38,125 bases of DNA. Origin: Verrucomicrobia subdivision 6 bacterium. Its GTDB lineage: Bacteria; Verrucomicrobiota; Verrucomicrobiia; Methylacidiphilales; Verrucolacustridaceae. Location: assembly GCA_945873585.1 (NCBI GenBank), contig CAMCDO010000002.1, forward strand, positions 1 through 38,125, in the 5' to 3' direction. The position numbers were made by a program, and so were the translations under genes. How positions within the stretch are numbered: position 1 is the stretch's first letter; every line of letters starts with the position of its first letter. This document shows positions 9,458-19,002 of this stretch, in pieces. The notes under the pieces are model-generated. The model saw only the letters and a list, made by a program, of their open reading frames with translations, was not told the origin of the DNA and did not search any database.

Positions 9458-11815
9458 ATGCCTATGTCCGCTTCCATTTTTAGTTTACCTTCCTTTTTCC
9501 TGTCCCCAAGGATAAGAAAGAAAAAAACCTGTTTGTTTTTCTCCCTCTTGGGAGATGGCATTAAAGCCATCGGAATGGTAGTTGGCCTGTTGGGCATGAC
9601 CTCTTCCCTCCAAGCGATCGAAAAAGTCACGATCACCGGTACTGCTGGGATTGCGGATGAAAGTGGAAACTCGCTGGCCACCAGTTCCATCATCCGCGTC
9701 GGCGTTTTGAACGATTCAACCAGCACAACGACCCCGCTGACCGATGCTCAGATTGCAAGTTTACTGAACGGCTCCCAGGCGGAGGTCCGCACCAATCTGG
9801 ACAATCTTTTTGCCACGGGAAAATCCACCCTTTGGGGATCCACCACCGTGAATACGGTTTTTAATGGCGCTGCCATTGCCAACCTCACGAAAACCTCCAC
9901 CACGGTTTTTGACGGAAATCCTATTTATATTCTGGTTTTCAACACCACCTCGATCGCAACCGCCACCCAGGTCGGTGTTTTTGTTTACAATGACGGGGTC
10001 TCCTCCCTTGTCTTTCCTGCCGTGGGAGCCGGATCTTTGGCCTCCGCCGATCTCGAATTCGACGGCAATGATTTCGATGGTCCGAATATGCTCCCCTGTT
10101 TGGGAAGCATCGGAGCGGACGGCATTTACCGCTTGGCCACGATCGGAAATGGGTATGGCATCGTCAGTTCACTCACGGCCAGCGCCACCCGCAATAACGC
10201 CTTCAGCTACTTCATCACCGCCAACAACGGGGTCACTTCCTTCAATGCTACTAGCCTGCCCACCGGGCTTTCCATCAGCACCACAACGGGAGAAATCAGC
10301 GGCACCCCCACGGCCGACGCCGGGACTTACAACATCCTTCTCACTGCCACCGGCCCCCTCGGCGCTCGCACCGCCACGCTGGTTCTTACCCTCAGCGACC
10401 CTGCCGGAGACACCCCTTCGATCACCAGCAGCTTGGCCAACCAATCGACGGTGGCCGGTGTCGCTTACGCCGGGTACACCATCACGAGCGACAACCCCCC
10501 CAGTCTCTATTCCGCGACCGGTTTGCCGACGGGCATGTCCTGTGCCGCCGGCACAGGGGTGATTTCCGGAATTCCCAGCCAAACGGGAACTTTCAATGTG
10601 ACCATACGGGCCACTAATGTCTCCGGAACGGGCTCCTCCTCCTTTTCCCTCACGGTAACCGCCCCTACCCTTAGCTTTACCAATGCGTCCCTGAGCCTCA
10701 ACTCCGCAGGCACAACTGTCGCTCCCACCGGATCGGGAGGGTTTGTTCCCACGGCCTACACTCTCGGAAGCGCCCTGCCGACAGGATTATCCCTCTCTCC
10801 AACAACCGGTATCATTTCCGGCACTCCCACTGCGATCGGTACAACAACCGTGACGGTCAATGGAACGGCCAATGGAGTCACCGCCTCGGGAACGATCACC
10901 ATCTCCGTCAACAGCCAAACCCCCACGCTGAACAGTGCCACCACGGTGACGGGATATGTGGGCACCCCCATCACCTACACCCTGACAACAACCGCGAATG
11001 TCAGCGCCGTAGCCCCTGATTCCTACTCCATTCTGGGATCCAGTGCTGTCCCTGTCTCTTGGTTGACTGGAAAGTTGAATGCCACCACCGGCGTGTTCCA
11101 GGTCACTCCGACTGAATCCGGGGTTTTTGCCGCACAGTTCCGCGCCAACAATGCTCTGAATGCCGCTGGTTTGGGCGGTGGAGACAGCCCCATCCTTACC
11201 GCCACCTTCACGATCGAAGTCAATCCTCCCACCTTAGTGGATAGCACGAATGCCTCCACTTATGTCACGTTGGCCGGCACCGACTATGTCTCCATGGCCG
11301 CCTACAGTACAAAAACCTTTACCATCAATTATAACGGGGCAACCACAACCTCCTTCTCAAATTTACCGGATTGGCTCTCGGGAACGACTTCCGGTCTAAA
11401 TGCTTCCGTTTCCGGACGCCCCACCCAGCCGGGAACCTACACCATCCGTAAAACGGTCTCCAACATCGGTCGCGGAGGAGCTTTGCAAAGTGTCAGCCGT
11501 GACCTCGTGATCACCGTGGTCGGAAGTTCGCCCAGCGTGGTGGGATCCGGCTTTGTAACTCCTCCCGCCGGGCAAGTCGGCCAAGCGTACCGGCAATACA
11601 TCACCGCCAGCGGGGCTACTCGTTCGGCCGCCGACCCTGTATCTTTTAATGCGTCGGGGCTTCCTCTGGGTCTCTCCTTCGCCACGGCCGCCGACCGTCA
11701 GATGGGTCTGATTACCGGCACCCCCACCCAAGCCGGTACCTACGCAGTGAAATTTTACATCGCCAACCCCAAGGGTTACATCACCCAGAACGCCACCCTC
11801 ACAATTCTCCCATGA
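9458..11815 (+). CDS. Secreted protein with tandem putative-Ig (He_PIG-like) repeats (785 aa)
   Basis: Repeats such as SLPTGLSISTTTGEISGTPTADAGTYNILLTATG, GLPTGMSCAAGTGVISGIPSQTGTFNVTIRATN, ALPTGLSLSPTTGIISGTPTAIGTTTVTV, GLPLGLSFATAADRQMGLITGTPTQAGTYAVKFYIAN. Confidence 0.85.
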   Translation: MPMSASIFSLPSFFLSPRIRKKKTCLFFSLLGDGIKAIGMVVGLLGMTSSLQAIEKVTITGTAGIADESGNSLATSSIIRVGVLNDSTSTTTPLTDAQIASLLNGSQAEVRTNLDNLFATGKSTLWGSTTVNTVFNGAAIANLTKTSTTVFDGNPIYILVFNTTSIATATQVGVFVYNDGVSSLVFPAVGAGSLASADLEFDGNDFDGPNMLPCLGSIGADGIYRLATIGNGYGIVSSLTASATRNNAFSYFITANNGVTSFNATSLPTGLSISTTTGEISGTPTADAGTYNILLTATGPLGARTATLVLTLSDPAGDTPSITSSLANQSTVAGVAYAGYTITSDNPPSLYSATGLPTGMSCAAGTGVISGIPSQTGTFNVTIRATNVSGTGSSSFSLTVTAPTLSFTNASLSLNSAGTTVAPTGSGGFVPTAYTLGSALPTGLSLSPTTGIISGTPTAIGTTTVTVNGTANGVTASGTITISVNSQTPTLNSATTVTGYVGTPITYTLTTTANVSAVAPDSYSILGSSAVPVSWLTGKLNATTGVFQVTPTESGVFAAQFRANNALNAAGLGGGDSPILTATFTIEVNPPTLVDSTNASTYVTLAGTDYVSMAAYSTKTFTINYNGATTTSFSNLPDWLSGTTSGLNASVSGRPTQPGTYTIRKTVSNIGRGGALQSVSRDLVITVVGSSPSVVGSGFVTPPAGQVGQAYRQYITASGATRSAADPVSFNASGLPLGLSFATAADRQMGLITGTPTQAGTYAVKFYIANPKGYITQNATLTILP

Positions 11816-12870
11816 AAAATCCTAATCCCTCTTCCTTTTTTCGCTTTATCGGAAAGCTCGGGCTGCTGCTTATTCTCACGCCCAAGCTTTTTGCCGAACC
11901 CGTACAGCTACCCTATTCCCTGCCTCCCGGTCGAAGCTATGTGGGAGTTCCCCTCCTTCGTCCCGCGCTATTCTCGGGAAAGATCAATCATGCGGACTCC
12001 GCTCATTTCCGCATCCAGGTGAATTCTTATCCTCCCATCGATTTCACCACCGTCCCAGGATGGGGCACCGGCCCTTGCTTTTTAGAAGTTTCTTCGGCCC
12101 CCGCCGACGCCTCTCTCGAGGGCGAACGGTACGAGGTGGACCCCGTTCGGACCCTGGAAGAAAAAGGTTTCGTGGTGCTGAAAGTCTCCCCGTACAGCAC
12201 CCGGACCGATCTCCCCTCCGCTCTGGCTGGCGCCAGCTTTTCCATTCATCCCCATTGGACACTCTCCTCCCTGTTCGGCAGCGCCAACACCACGGCCCTT
12301 GGAAAAGGGTGGTCGGCCGCTGCCAGTGACGAAATCCGTCTTTACGATCCCACTGCGAAATCGGGCTATCGTGCCTTTTTTTCCTGCACGGGGGATGCCA
12401 AGAATCTTTCGGGATGGCGATTGGCCGCCAACCGAATGGGGCCCGAACAATCAGAGACCGTTTTCCCGCCAGGTTGTGGAATCGTCCTATGGAGGAAATC
12501 CGAGAGTAATTTGACCTTCACGGTGACGGGCGAACCCCGCACCCACGCTTTTCGGTTCCCCCTTCGCGCAGGAATGAATCTCTTGGCTCCCGGGCATCTG
12601 AAAGATTTCTCTCTCCAAGGACTTTCTGCAGTCTCCGCAAACGGGTTCGTGGCAGGTTCCGCTCCCGCCAGTTCGGATCAGGTCCGCATTCTGGTGGGAC
12701 AAAGAATGGAAACCTTTGCTTTTCTGGCCGGGACACCGCCCCAATGGGTATGCCTAGAGTCCCGTTACAGCCTTCCCCCGGAGGAAGCCGTGATTGCTCC
12801 GGCGACCAAAGCCTTGGAAATTCGCAAGGTGAAGGCCGACCCCGACTTCGTCATTCCCTACGTCCCTTGA
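11812..12870 (+). CDS. Secreted protein, paralog of 8087..9079
   Basis: Signal peptide MKNPNPSSFFRFIGKLGLLLILTPKLFA; VGVPLLRPALFSGKI, HWTLSSLFGS, SDEIRL...GWRLAANRMG. ATGA overlap with the preceding gene (11812/11815). Confidence 0.65.
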   Translation: MKNPNPSSFFRFIGKLGLLLILTPKLFAEPVQLPYSLPPGRSYVGVPLLRPALFSGKINHADSAHFRIQVNSYPPIDFTTVPGWGTGPCFLEVSSAPADASLEGERYEVDPVRTLEEKGFVVLKVSPYSTRTDLPSALAGASFSIHPHWTLSSLFGSANTTALGKGWSAAASDEIRLYDPTAKSGYRAFFSCTGDAKNLSGWRLAANRMGPEQSETVFPPGCGIVLWRKSESNLTFTVTGEPRTHAFRFPLRAGMNLLAPGHLKDFSLQGLSAVSANGFVAGSAPASSDQVRILVGQRMETFAFLAGTPPQWVCLESRYSLPPEEAVIAPATKALEIRKVKADPDFVIPYVP

Positions 12871-12875
12871 GGACC

Positions 12876-12893
12876 TTCCCAACTCATTGGGAA
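12876..12893. terminator. Hairpin between convergent genes, possible bidirectional terminator
   Basis: ttcccaa-ctca-ttgggaa, perfect 7-bp stem with 4-nt loop, between stops at 12870 (+) and 12894 (-); no long T-run. Confidence 0.45.
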
Positions 12894-15848
12894 TCAGAAT
12901 CCGTATTTCAAGCTTAGGGAAACATCATATCCCTTGGTATAAGCCAAGTAATCCACTTCAGTCCCCTGATAGGTGATGGTCTGCCGGAAGATCGGGTTCA
13001 GAAGATTCTTTCCTCGGAAGGTAAAGGACCAGTGATCGGCGAACTCCTGGGTCAGATTAAAATCCAAAGAGGGCGCTGGTTGCTCGTAAATATCCGGTAA
13101 ATCGTAGCCCACCGCATAGAGGTAAGGCCCCGTCACATTATAAAATAGTCCGGCAAAGAATCCGTTGGGTTGGTCATCGTAACTGAGGCCGGCATTGATG
13201 ATATACAGAGGTTGCCCCTGCAAGGGGCGGGTAGTGGAGTAGTTGCCCACTCGGGTCTGGGCAATTCTCTGCTGGTCGGCGCTGAGGGGCACTTCGGACT
13301 GAACGTAGGTGGCATTAAAGTTGACGGAGAAGTTTTTCAGATACTCGTGACACTGATCCAGCCTTTTGCGGGCTTCGAATTCTGCCCCCCAAAGGGTGCC
13401 GTTCTGGTTATTCTGATACTGATAGAACTGGGTATCCCCCAGTTGGGCGATCGACTGCTCAATCGGAGCTTTGATGGACTTATAAAATGCGCTCACGGCA
13501 ATCACCTCTCCCCCACGTGGGAAATATTCGATCCGCATGTCGTAGTTGTTGACGTGGGAAACCTTCAGTCGGGGATTGCCGACAAAGATGGTGGCATCGG
13601 AAAAGTCTTGGGTCACCACCGGCCCCATTTCTTTGAATGAAGGCCGGGCAATCGTTTGAGACCAGGCGAGGCGTAAATTCATTTCGGGCATGATCTGGAA
13701 TGTGGCACCAGCCGCTGGCAGAAGATCCAGCTCCTGAATATCGGCCGTAGCGGCGGCCGTCGTCGGGAAAAGCGTGGAGGTAGGCCCCTTCACTTGGATG
13801 TTGGTATTTTCAAAACGGGTTCCACCCGTAAAGGTCAACTGCGGAAAGAGACGAAAGTCGGTCATCACATAAGAAGCCAGTACTTGCTGGTAGGCGTTGT
13901 AGTAAGTCCCCAGTCCGGACGAGTTGTTCGAGGCGGTCCACGACATGAAATCTCCGTTGCCCTGCCCGGTCGGATTGACCAGTCCGGACCGGTTTTCGTT
14001 CAGAAAGACATCATTCCAGTTCTGCCCATTTGCCTCCGCCTCGTTGTAGGCCTGATAGTCCTGCGGATAGTCAGTTCCGCCGTATTCGTAAACAAAACTG
14101 GCCTGGTTGTAATCTCGTTGTGTCGTATCGATGTAAAAACCCGTTTTGAATTTGCTGGGATTGTCCTTCTCCTCGAAATAGGGCACGGAAATGTTGGCAA
14201 TGGCGTTGTACTCTCCCTCCGTGAGTTGCCGTTGATACCGCTGGAGAGGCCGTTTCGATGCCGTGAACGAAGGATCCCCTGGCTGGAGTTCCGTGTAACC
14301 CCCCGTGGTCGGGTCATAGGCATTCTGAAAAAGTCGCTGGTCCGGCTCGTTCAACTGGGCTTGCCCAAACCCCCCGACCCAATCGATCTCGATTTCCCGG
14401 AACGTGTCGATCTTGTGATCTCCGTTCAACTGGACATAACCCAACTGCCTTTCACTGTACTGAATCGTGGTGTACTGGAACTGTGTGTCGGCTGGCAGCG
14501 AAGGGTTCAAAGCTTTGTCGGAAAACTGGAAGTCTACCGTATCCGTGGCCTGCTGGTTAAAGATCACGTTGATCGCCACCCGCTGGTCCTTTTCCGGCTG
14601 GACGGCAAAATTCACCAGTCCGCCCCAAAGAACATCCTCCGAAGCCTTGTTGTCGCTGAGAATGATATCGGGATTAAGTGCGCCTGCTTGAATGGAATAA
14701 TTTCCTCGGGTGGTTTGCGGATTGAAAATATTTTTATGCCGGTAACTGAAGGCACCAAAGGTGCCGATTTTCTGATCCGGCCCATAGTCCACCGAATCCC
14801 CTCCCTGCATGTTAAAGCTGTAGTTCGGACCCGGCGTGCTGTTGGTCAGGCCCACCACGGAACTCATCTGCCGCATGGCGTTGTTGACGTTCTCTGCCTT
14901 GTCGAGGTTGGCATTTCCCGCGTTCAAGGTCTGGGGATCCAGATTCACAAGATTGGGATTATTGATCACACTCTGAGGAATTTCCCTCTCATTGGCTCGA
15001 AAGCCGAACGGTCCCGTTCCCCCTCCCGCGTAAGTCAGATAATCCGGATTGAAGGTGGCCTGGCTGTTGTACTCCACGGTGGCAGAAGCTCCGAACGAAG
15101 GTTTGTCCGGAAACTGCTTCGTGCGGATATCGACGCTACCCCCCGTGAAATCTCCTGGTTGATCCGGAGTGAAGGTCTTGGTTGTGTTGATGCTCTCCAA
15201 AGTCGGCCCCGGAAAAAGATCCACGTTGATCGCCCGCTTATCCGGATCGGACGAAGGCAACCTCCCCCCATTCATCAGCGTGTTGACGTACCGATCGGAC
15301 AGACCGCGCACGACGACGTATTTGCCGTCCACCACCGAGGTTCCGACCATCCGCTTCAGCGCATCACCGGCGGTGGAGGCTCCCAGCTTGGAAATCAGAT
15401 CCGCCCCGATGGTGTCCAAGACGGCCGTGGCCCCCTGCCGTTCTGCCAAAAGTCCAGTTTCCGAGGTTTTTTCCAAATCCCCGGGAACCACTAGCTCCTC
15501 CATTTCCTCCACCTCGGCGATTGTCTCCACCCGAATATCGTTAAACAGTCCGCTCGCAACCGAAACATCCGGCATGGCTCTCGTGACATAGCCCGACGAG
15601 CGTGCCGTCAGGACATAAACTCCCGGAGGCACCCCGCTGATCGTGAAACGCCCAGCTTCATCCGTCATCGCCCCGAAGGGTGTGTCCTGCAAGGCGACGG
15701 AGGCCCTAGCAATCGGTTGACCAAAATCGGAATCCAGAACCTGCCCGCGGATTCCGCCGAACCCTTGCGCAAAAAGAATGCCTGGCAGGAAAAGAAACAG
15801 TCCCGTCATCACTAAACGAATCAACCAAGAAAAAAACTGCGAAGGCAT
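12894..15848 (-). CDS. TonB-dependent receptor with N-terminal carboxypeptidase-regulatory-like domain and plug
   Basis: Signal peptide; GIRGQVLDSDFGQPIARASVALQDTPFGAMTDEAGRFTISGVPPGVYVLTARSSGY; plug DALKRMVGTSVVDGKYVVVRGLSDRYVNTLMNGGRLPSSDPDKRAINVDLFP; C-terminal beta-barrel ending LSLKYGF. Confidence 0.93.
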   Translation of the reverse strand: MPSQFFSWLIRLVMTGLFLFLPGILFAQGFGGIRGQVLDSDFGQPIARASVALQDTPFGAMTDEAGRFTISGVPPGVYVLTARSSGYVTRAMPDVSVASGLFNDIRVETIAEVEEMEELVVPGDLEKTSETGLLAERQGATAVLDTIGADLISKLGASTAGDALKRMVGTSVVDGKYVVVRGLSDRYVNTLMNGGRLPSSDPDKRAINVDLFPGPTLESINTTKTFTPDQPGDFTGGSVDIRTKQFPDKPSFGASATVEYNSQATFNPDYLTYAGGGTGPFGFRANEREIPQSVINNPNLVNLDPQTLNAGNANLDKAENVNNAMRQMSSVVGLTNSTPGPNYSFNMQGGDSVDYGPDQKIGTFGAFSYRHKNIFNPQTTRGNYSIQAGALNPDIILSDNKASEDVLWGGLVNFAVQPEKDQRVAINVIFNQQATDTVDFQFSDKALNPSLPADTQFQYTTIQYSERQLGYVQLNGDHKIDTFREIEIDWVGGFGQAQLNEPDQRLFQNAYDPTTGGYTELQPGDPSFTASKRPLQRYQRQLTEGEYNAIANISVPYFEEKDNPSKFKTGFYIDTTQRDYNQASFVYEYGGTDYPQDYQAYNEAEANGQNWNDVFLNENRSGLVNPTGQGNGDFMSWTASNNSSGLGTYYNAYQQVLASYVMTDFRLFPQLTFTGGTRFENTNIQVKGPTSTLFPTTAAATADIQELDLLPAAGATFQIMPEMNLRLAWSQTIARPSFKEMGPVVTQDFSDATIFVGNPRLKVSHVNNYDMRIEYFPRGGEVIAVSAFYKSIKAPIEQSIAQLGDTQFYQYQNNQNGTLWGAEFEARKRLDQCHEYLKNFSVNFNATYVQSEVPLSADQQRIAQTRVGNYSTTRPLQGQPLYIINAGLSYDDQPNGFFAGLFYNVTGPYLYAVGYDLPDIYEQPAPSLDFNLTQEFADHWSFTFRGKNLLNPIFRQTITYQGTEVDYLAYTKGYDVSLSLKYGF

Positions 15849-16024
15849 ACTCTTTTTTGGATTTTACCCTGAAGGATGCGATGGCGTTTGATCGGTCAAA
15901 AACACAGCTTGTGAATCGATTCCGAACAACCCCAAAACGACACTTCGACGACTATTCACAGGTTCTTTTCTGACTCTCGGATAGACACTTGAAGCTTCCC
16001 GCTGACTTTTCATTCTTCCTCCTT

Positions 16025-16798
16025 ATGTGCCGAAGGGGTGTGTGGATCGCTTGGCTAACGCTTTTTTCAGCGGTCTCTTGGGGTGCGGACACTGGCGGAG
16101 TCGATACCGCTCAAAATGACGCGGCCAATGCCCATCCTTTCGTAACCCCGCCTCCTTTGTCGGATCCCAATGCGGAACTGGTGGACCGCCCCCTCCCTGG
16201 AACAAAATCCGAGGCTGACGGATCTTTTGCCGGTGAAAATGGCGGGGCTTTGACCCCCTACTACGTTCGCACCGGGATCGGCTTGAGTTTCATTACCAAT
16301 GTGGATTACCCGGATTTCGGCATTACTGGCAGCGTCGACATGGCTCCGGGTTTTGCGACGGGGGTGATGTTGGGTACACAGTTCCACGACAACATCGCCT
16401 TCGAAATCGAGGGCGGCCTGCTTTACAATACGGTTTATTCCAATCAGGCGGGAAATATCACAGCGACCAATATGGCGCAGATCACCAATGTTCAGCTGTT
16501 TCAGGTTCCGATGATGGGGAATTTCATTTTCCGTACCGATCCCCTAGGAGCCACCCGGATTCGCCTGGTCGCAGGAGGTGGCATGGGAGGCATTTTTCGC
16601 CAAGTCTTTGTCACTGGAACTCCGAACAACTACACCGAAAGCCAGACCTTGGCTGCGTATCAAGGGTTTGGCGGAATTCAGATCAATCCTGGAGAGCCCG
16701 ATCTGATGGTGGATGTTCAGTTTCGCTATTTGAATTCGATCACAGGACAGTCGGTTCCCTCCATGTCGATCATGGGGACAGTGACGATTCGCTTTTGA
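16025..16798 (+). CDS. Outer-membrane beta-barrel protein, paralog of 16795..17643 and 25504..26307
   Basis: ATG at 16025 (MCRRGVWIAWLTLFSAVSWGAD) preferred over TTG at 15989; barrel-like alternating pattern, APGFATGVMLGTQFHDNIAFEIEGGLLYNTVY; ends with aromatic VTIRF. Confidence 0.7.
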   Translation: MCRRGVWIAWLTLFSAVSWGADTGGVDTAQNDAANAHPFVTPPPLSDPNAELVDRPLPGTKSEADGSFAGENGGALTPYYVRTGIGLSFITNVDYPDFGITGSVDMAPGFATGVMLGTQFHDNIAFEIEGGLLYNTVYSNQAGNITATNMAQITNVQLFQVPMMGNFIFRTDPLGATRIRLVAGGGMGGIFRQVFVTGTPNNYTESQTLAAYQGFGGIQINPGEPDLMVDVQFRYLNSITGQSVPSMSIMGTVTIRF

Positions 16799-17643
16799 GC
16801 CAAGGTGTGAATGTGAGAAGGTATGCGAGGGGATTCAGGGGTTCAGGAGTTAAGGGGTTAAGGTTTTTAAAGTCGTGCTTACTGATCATGATGTTTTTCT
16901 GTGGATCGAATCTGTTTGCCCAGAGATTGTCCCTGACCGACGTGCAGGCCCAGCCGGTCACGGGTCCAGGGCCAGGCCTGCGGATTGCACTCGGTGGCAC
17001 GGTCAATTCAGACATGTCGGTCGCCCAACGGGACACCCGAGATTATCCTCAGGCGAATATCAGCCCTCTCTTTTCGAATCAGGTGCAGTTCAATGGAACA
17101 GTCAGTTATGAGTCGATCGGTTTCAACCCAGGTTTCCGTTTCGATTTTGCCCCAGGATACCGCCTGAACGAGTGGATCAATTTCGAGTTCGAAACTGGTT
17201 GCATCTACAACACAGTCGAGTCGTACACCATCACGGGAAATGGGACTTTCACAGGGGTTGGTGGCAATCCGAATCTCAATGGAACGATGAAGATGGATGC
17301 GGAAGGATATCTCTTGCAGGTGCCACTGATGGTGAACGTCGAGTTTTCTTATCCGATCGGGGATGGATGGAGACCATTTGTGGGTGCAGGCGGAGGGGGC
17401 ATGTTCCAAAAACTCACTGTCAGCACCATCTCGGGAACGATCAACTATCAGGGGGACTTTAATCAGTCGAACTTCATGGGAGCGTGGGAGGCCTTCCTTG
17501 GGTGCGGATACCAGGTGGCACCAGGTTTCGATGTGTCGATCGCGTATCGTGTCGATGGGGTGCTCAGCCCAGAATTTGGGGGCTACACCATGCAGAATTT
17601 TTACACCCAAGCGGCCGAATTTGAGATGAATTGGAGGTTTTGA
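16795..17643 (+). CDS. Outer-membrane beta-barrel protein (start uncertain)
   Basis: FNPGFRFDFAPGYRLNEWINFEFETGCIYNTVESYTI; hydrophobic leader FLKSCLLIMMFFCGSNLFAQ; C-terminal EMNWRF. Only TTG/GTG starts are available upstream of the signal-like segment. Confidence 0.7.
   Translation: MSQGVNVRRYARGFRGSGVKGLRFLKSCLLIMMFFCGSNLFAQRLSLTDVQAQPVTGPGPGLRIALGGTVNSDMSVAQRDTRDYPQANISPLFSNQVQFNGTVSYESIGFNPGFRFDFAPGYRLNEWINFEFETGCIYNTVESYTITGNGTFTGVGGNPNLNGTMKMDAEGYLLQVPLMVNVEFSYPIGDGWRPFVGAGGGGMFQKLTVSTISGTINYQGDFNQSNFMGAWEAFLGCGYQVAPGFDVSIAYRVDGVLSPEFGGYTMQNFYTQAAEFEMNWRF
16834..16865 (+). repeat. 8-bp tandem array, 4 units (ttcagggg ttcaggag ttaagggg ttaaggtt)
   Basis: Direct reading; lies within the 5' part of ORF 16795..17643. 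Confidence 0.8.
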
Positions 17644-17652
17644 GGAAGGGGA

Positions 17653-17692
17653 TTCAGGGGTTCAGGGGTTCAGGGGTTAAGGGATTCAGGGA
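17653..17692 (+). repeat. 8-bp tandem array, 5 units (ttcagggg x3, ttaaggga, ttcaggga)
   Basis: Direct reading; begins 10 bp after the end of ORF 16795..17643. Confidence 0.85.
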
Positions 17693-17821
17693 ACACGTTG
17701 CTCACGCAAAGGTCGCCAACCCTACTACGTCCCGCATGTGCGGTACTTCGAAGGGGGCCCAGGGCGGGCGGGTGAGAATGTAAGAACGTGGGAAGGTGCG
17801 AAGGTTGTTTTGCAGCTGGAA

Positions 17822-17856
17822 GCTTAGGTAGCGGCGGCATCTCCGAGGCCGCCTCG
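17822..17856 (+). repeat. 35-bp dispersed repeat, copy B
   Basis: GCTTAGGTAGCGGCGGCATCTCCGAGGCCGCCTCG, exact reverse complement of 1888..1922. Confidence 0.85.
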
Positions 17857-18007
17857 CTGGGTGCTCAAAGCTGGAGAATCAGCGCAGGCTACCTGGGTTT
17901 TAGGATTATGAAGAGACAGACTCCCCCGCCCAGAACTGTTACTAAAACTTATTCGTACCTAGTTGGCATTAGCACTTAATTGTCACACTACATTTCTCGC
18001 TTAGCCA

Positions 18008-18997
18008 ATGGCTCATTTCATTCTTAGGGCTATGGTTTTGCGTATTTTTTTATTGGGTCTTATTTTCTTGGTGGCTTGTCCTATTCAAGCCCAAGAGAAC
18101 TCAGGCCGGCTGACCGTTGCCCCTTCCAGCGTAACTAACGCACCGTCGGCCACACCAACCCAGCCAGCTGCCACAAAAGCCCCAGAACCAACATCGAATA
18201 TGGTGGATGCTCCACTTCCAGAAATTGCCAACCAACCCAATGTCATCACCCCATCCCAGACCTCAGGAACCGATGGTCCTAAGGGTCCGCGTGATGGCCA
18301 CTGGTACGCATCGGTATTTGGCGGGGCCATGGTTGAGCAGTTTCAAGTCAATGCAACTTCAACTGCGATTGGCCAACAACCTCTGGATCAAGGGCCGAGT
18401 TCAAAGTTGGGGTCCTACGCAGGTTTCAAGGTGGGGTACGATTTCGCAGTGCGCGACGTCCAACTAGCATTCGGGGGTCCTACTCCAATGCGTACATCCA
18501 TGGAGTTGGAAGGAAGCTATTTAGGAACCTACGAGAAAATTCCTCTTTATAACGTCAGCACAGGTAGTCCGACAGTTGGTTATGAAACCTACAGTCTGAA
18601 CGCCTATAATGTCATGTTAAATGGCTTGGTTAAATTCGAAGACCTTCCTGTCACCCCTTACTTTGGCGGTGGGGTCGGCGTTGTTTTTATGTCCGCCTTA
18701 AATCACAAAATGGACGTAAATGGCATCGTCAACGGGACTCCGACAACTTACTCCACTACTTCCTCTACAGGAAACAACACTAGCCTAGCCCTTCAGGCCA
18801 TAGTTGGACTGGAAAAAGAAATCTATGACAACCTCACTCTCTTTGTGGAATATAAATTTCTTGCCTGGCTCGATGTGAGATTTGCCTACGGCAGCGAACC
18901 AACCCTTAGCACCCCTCCGACGCAAGGCGGATCAAACTCACAGAACGATTTTACCGCCCAGCAACTTCTATCAGCTGGTGTGAAATATAGCTTTTAA
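18008..18997 (+). CDS. Outer-membrane beta-barrel protein, first gene of the TonB operon
   Basis: Signal peptide MAHFILRAMVLRIFLLGLIFLVACPIQAQ; Pro/Thr-rich linker; GHWYASVFGGAMVEQFQ...TPYFGGGVGVVFMSALNHKM...LQAIVGLEKEIYDNLTLFVEYKF...LLSAGVKYSF. Confidence 0.7.
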   Translation: MAHFILRAMVLRIFLLGLIFLVACPIQAQENSGRLTVAPSSVTNAPSATPTQPAATKAPEPTSNMVDAPLPEIANQPNVITPSQTSGTDGPKGPRDGHWYASVFGGAMVEQFQVNATSTAIGQQPLDQGPSSKLGSYAGFKVGYDFAVRDVQLAFGGPTPMRTSMELEGSYLGTYEKIPLYNVSTGSPTVGYETYSLNAYNVMLNGLVKFEDLPVTPYFGGGVGVVFMSALNHKMDVNGIVNGTPTTYSTTSSTGNNTSLALQAIVGLEKEIYDNLTLFVEYKFLAWLDVRFAYGSEPTLSTPPTQGGSNSQNDFTAQQLLSAGVKYSF

Positions 18998-19002
18998 TTA
19001 CT

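Noticed and set aside
13794-15494. 566-aa + strand ORF inside the TonB-dependent receptor region
   Set aside because: It is exactly antisense and in codon register with 12894..15848, which has clear receptor domains. Such frames stay open when Leu TTA/CTA and Ser TCA codons are rare. The translation has no recognisable domain or signal.
15910-15960. Inverted TGTGAAT...ATTCACA in the divergent region between the receptor and the first barrel
   Set aside because: Only 7-bp arms separated by 37 bp; not distinguishable from chance without relatives.
16834-17692. 8-bp arrays considered as CRISPR-like repeats
   Set aside because: Units are 8 bp with no spacers, and no cas genes are present.
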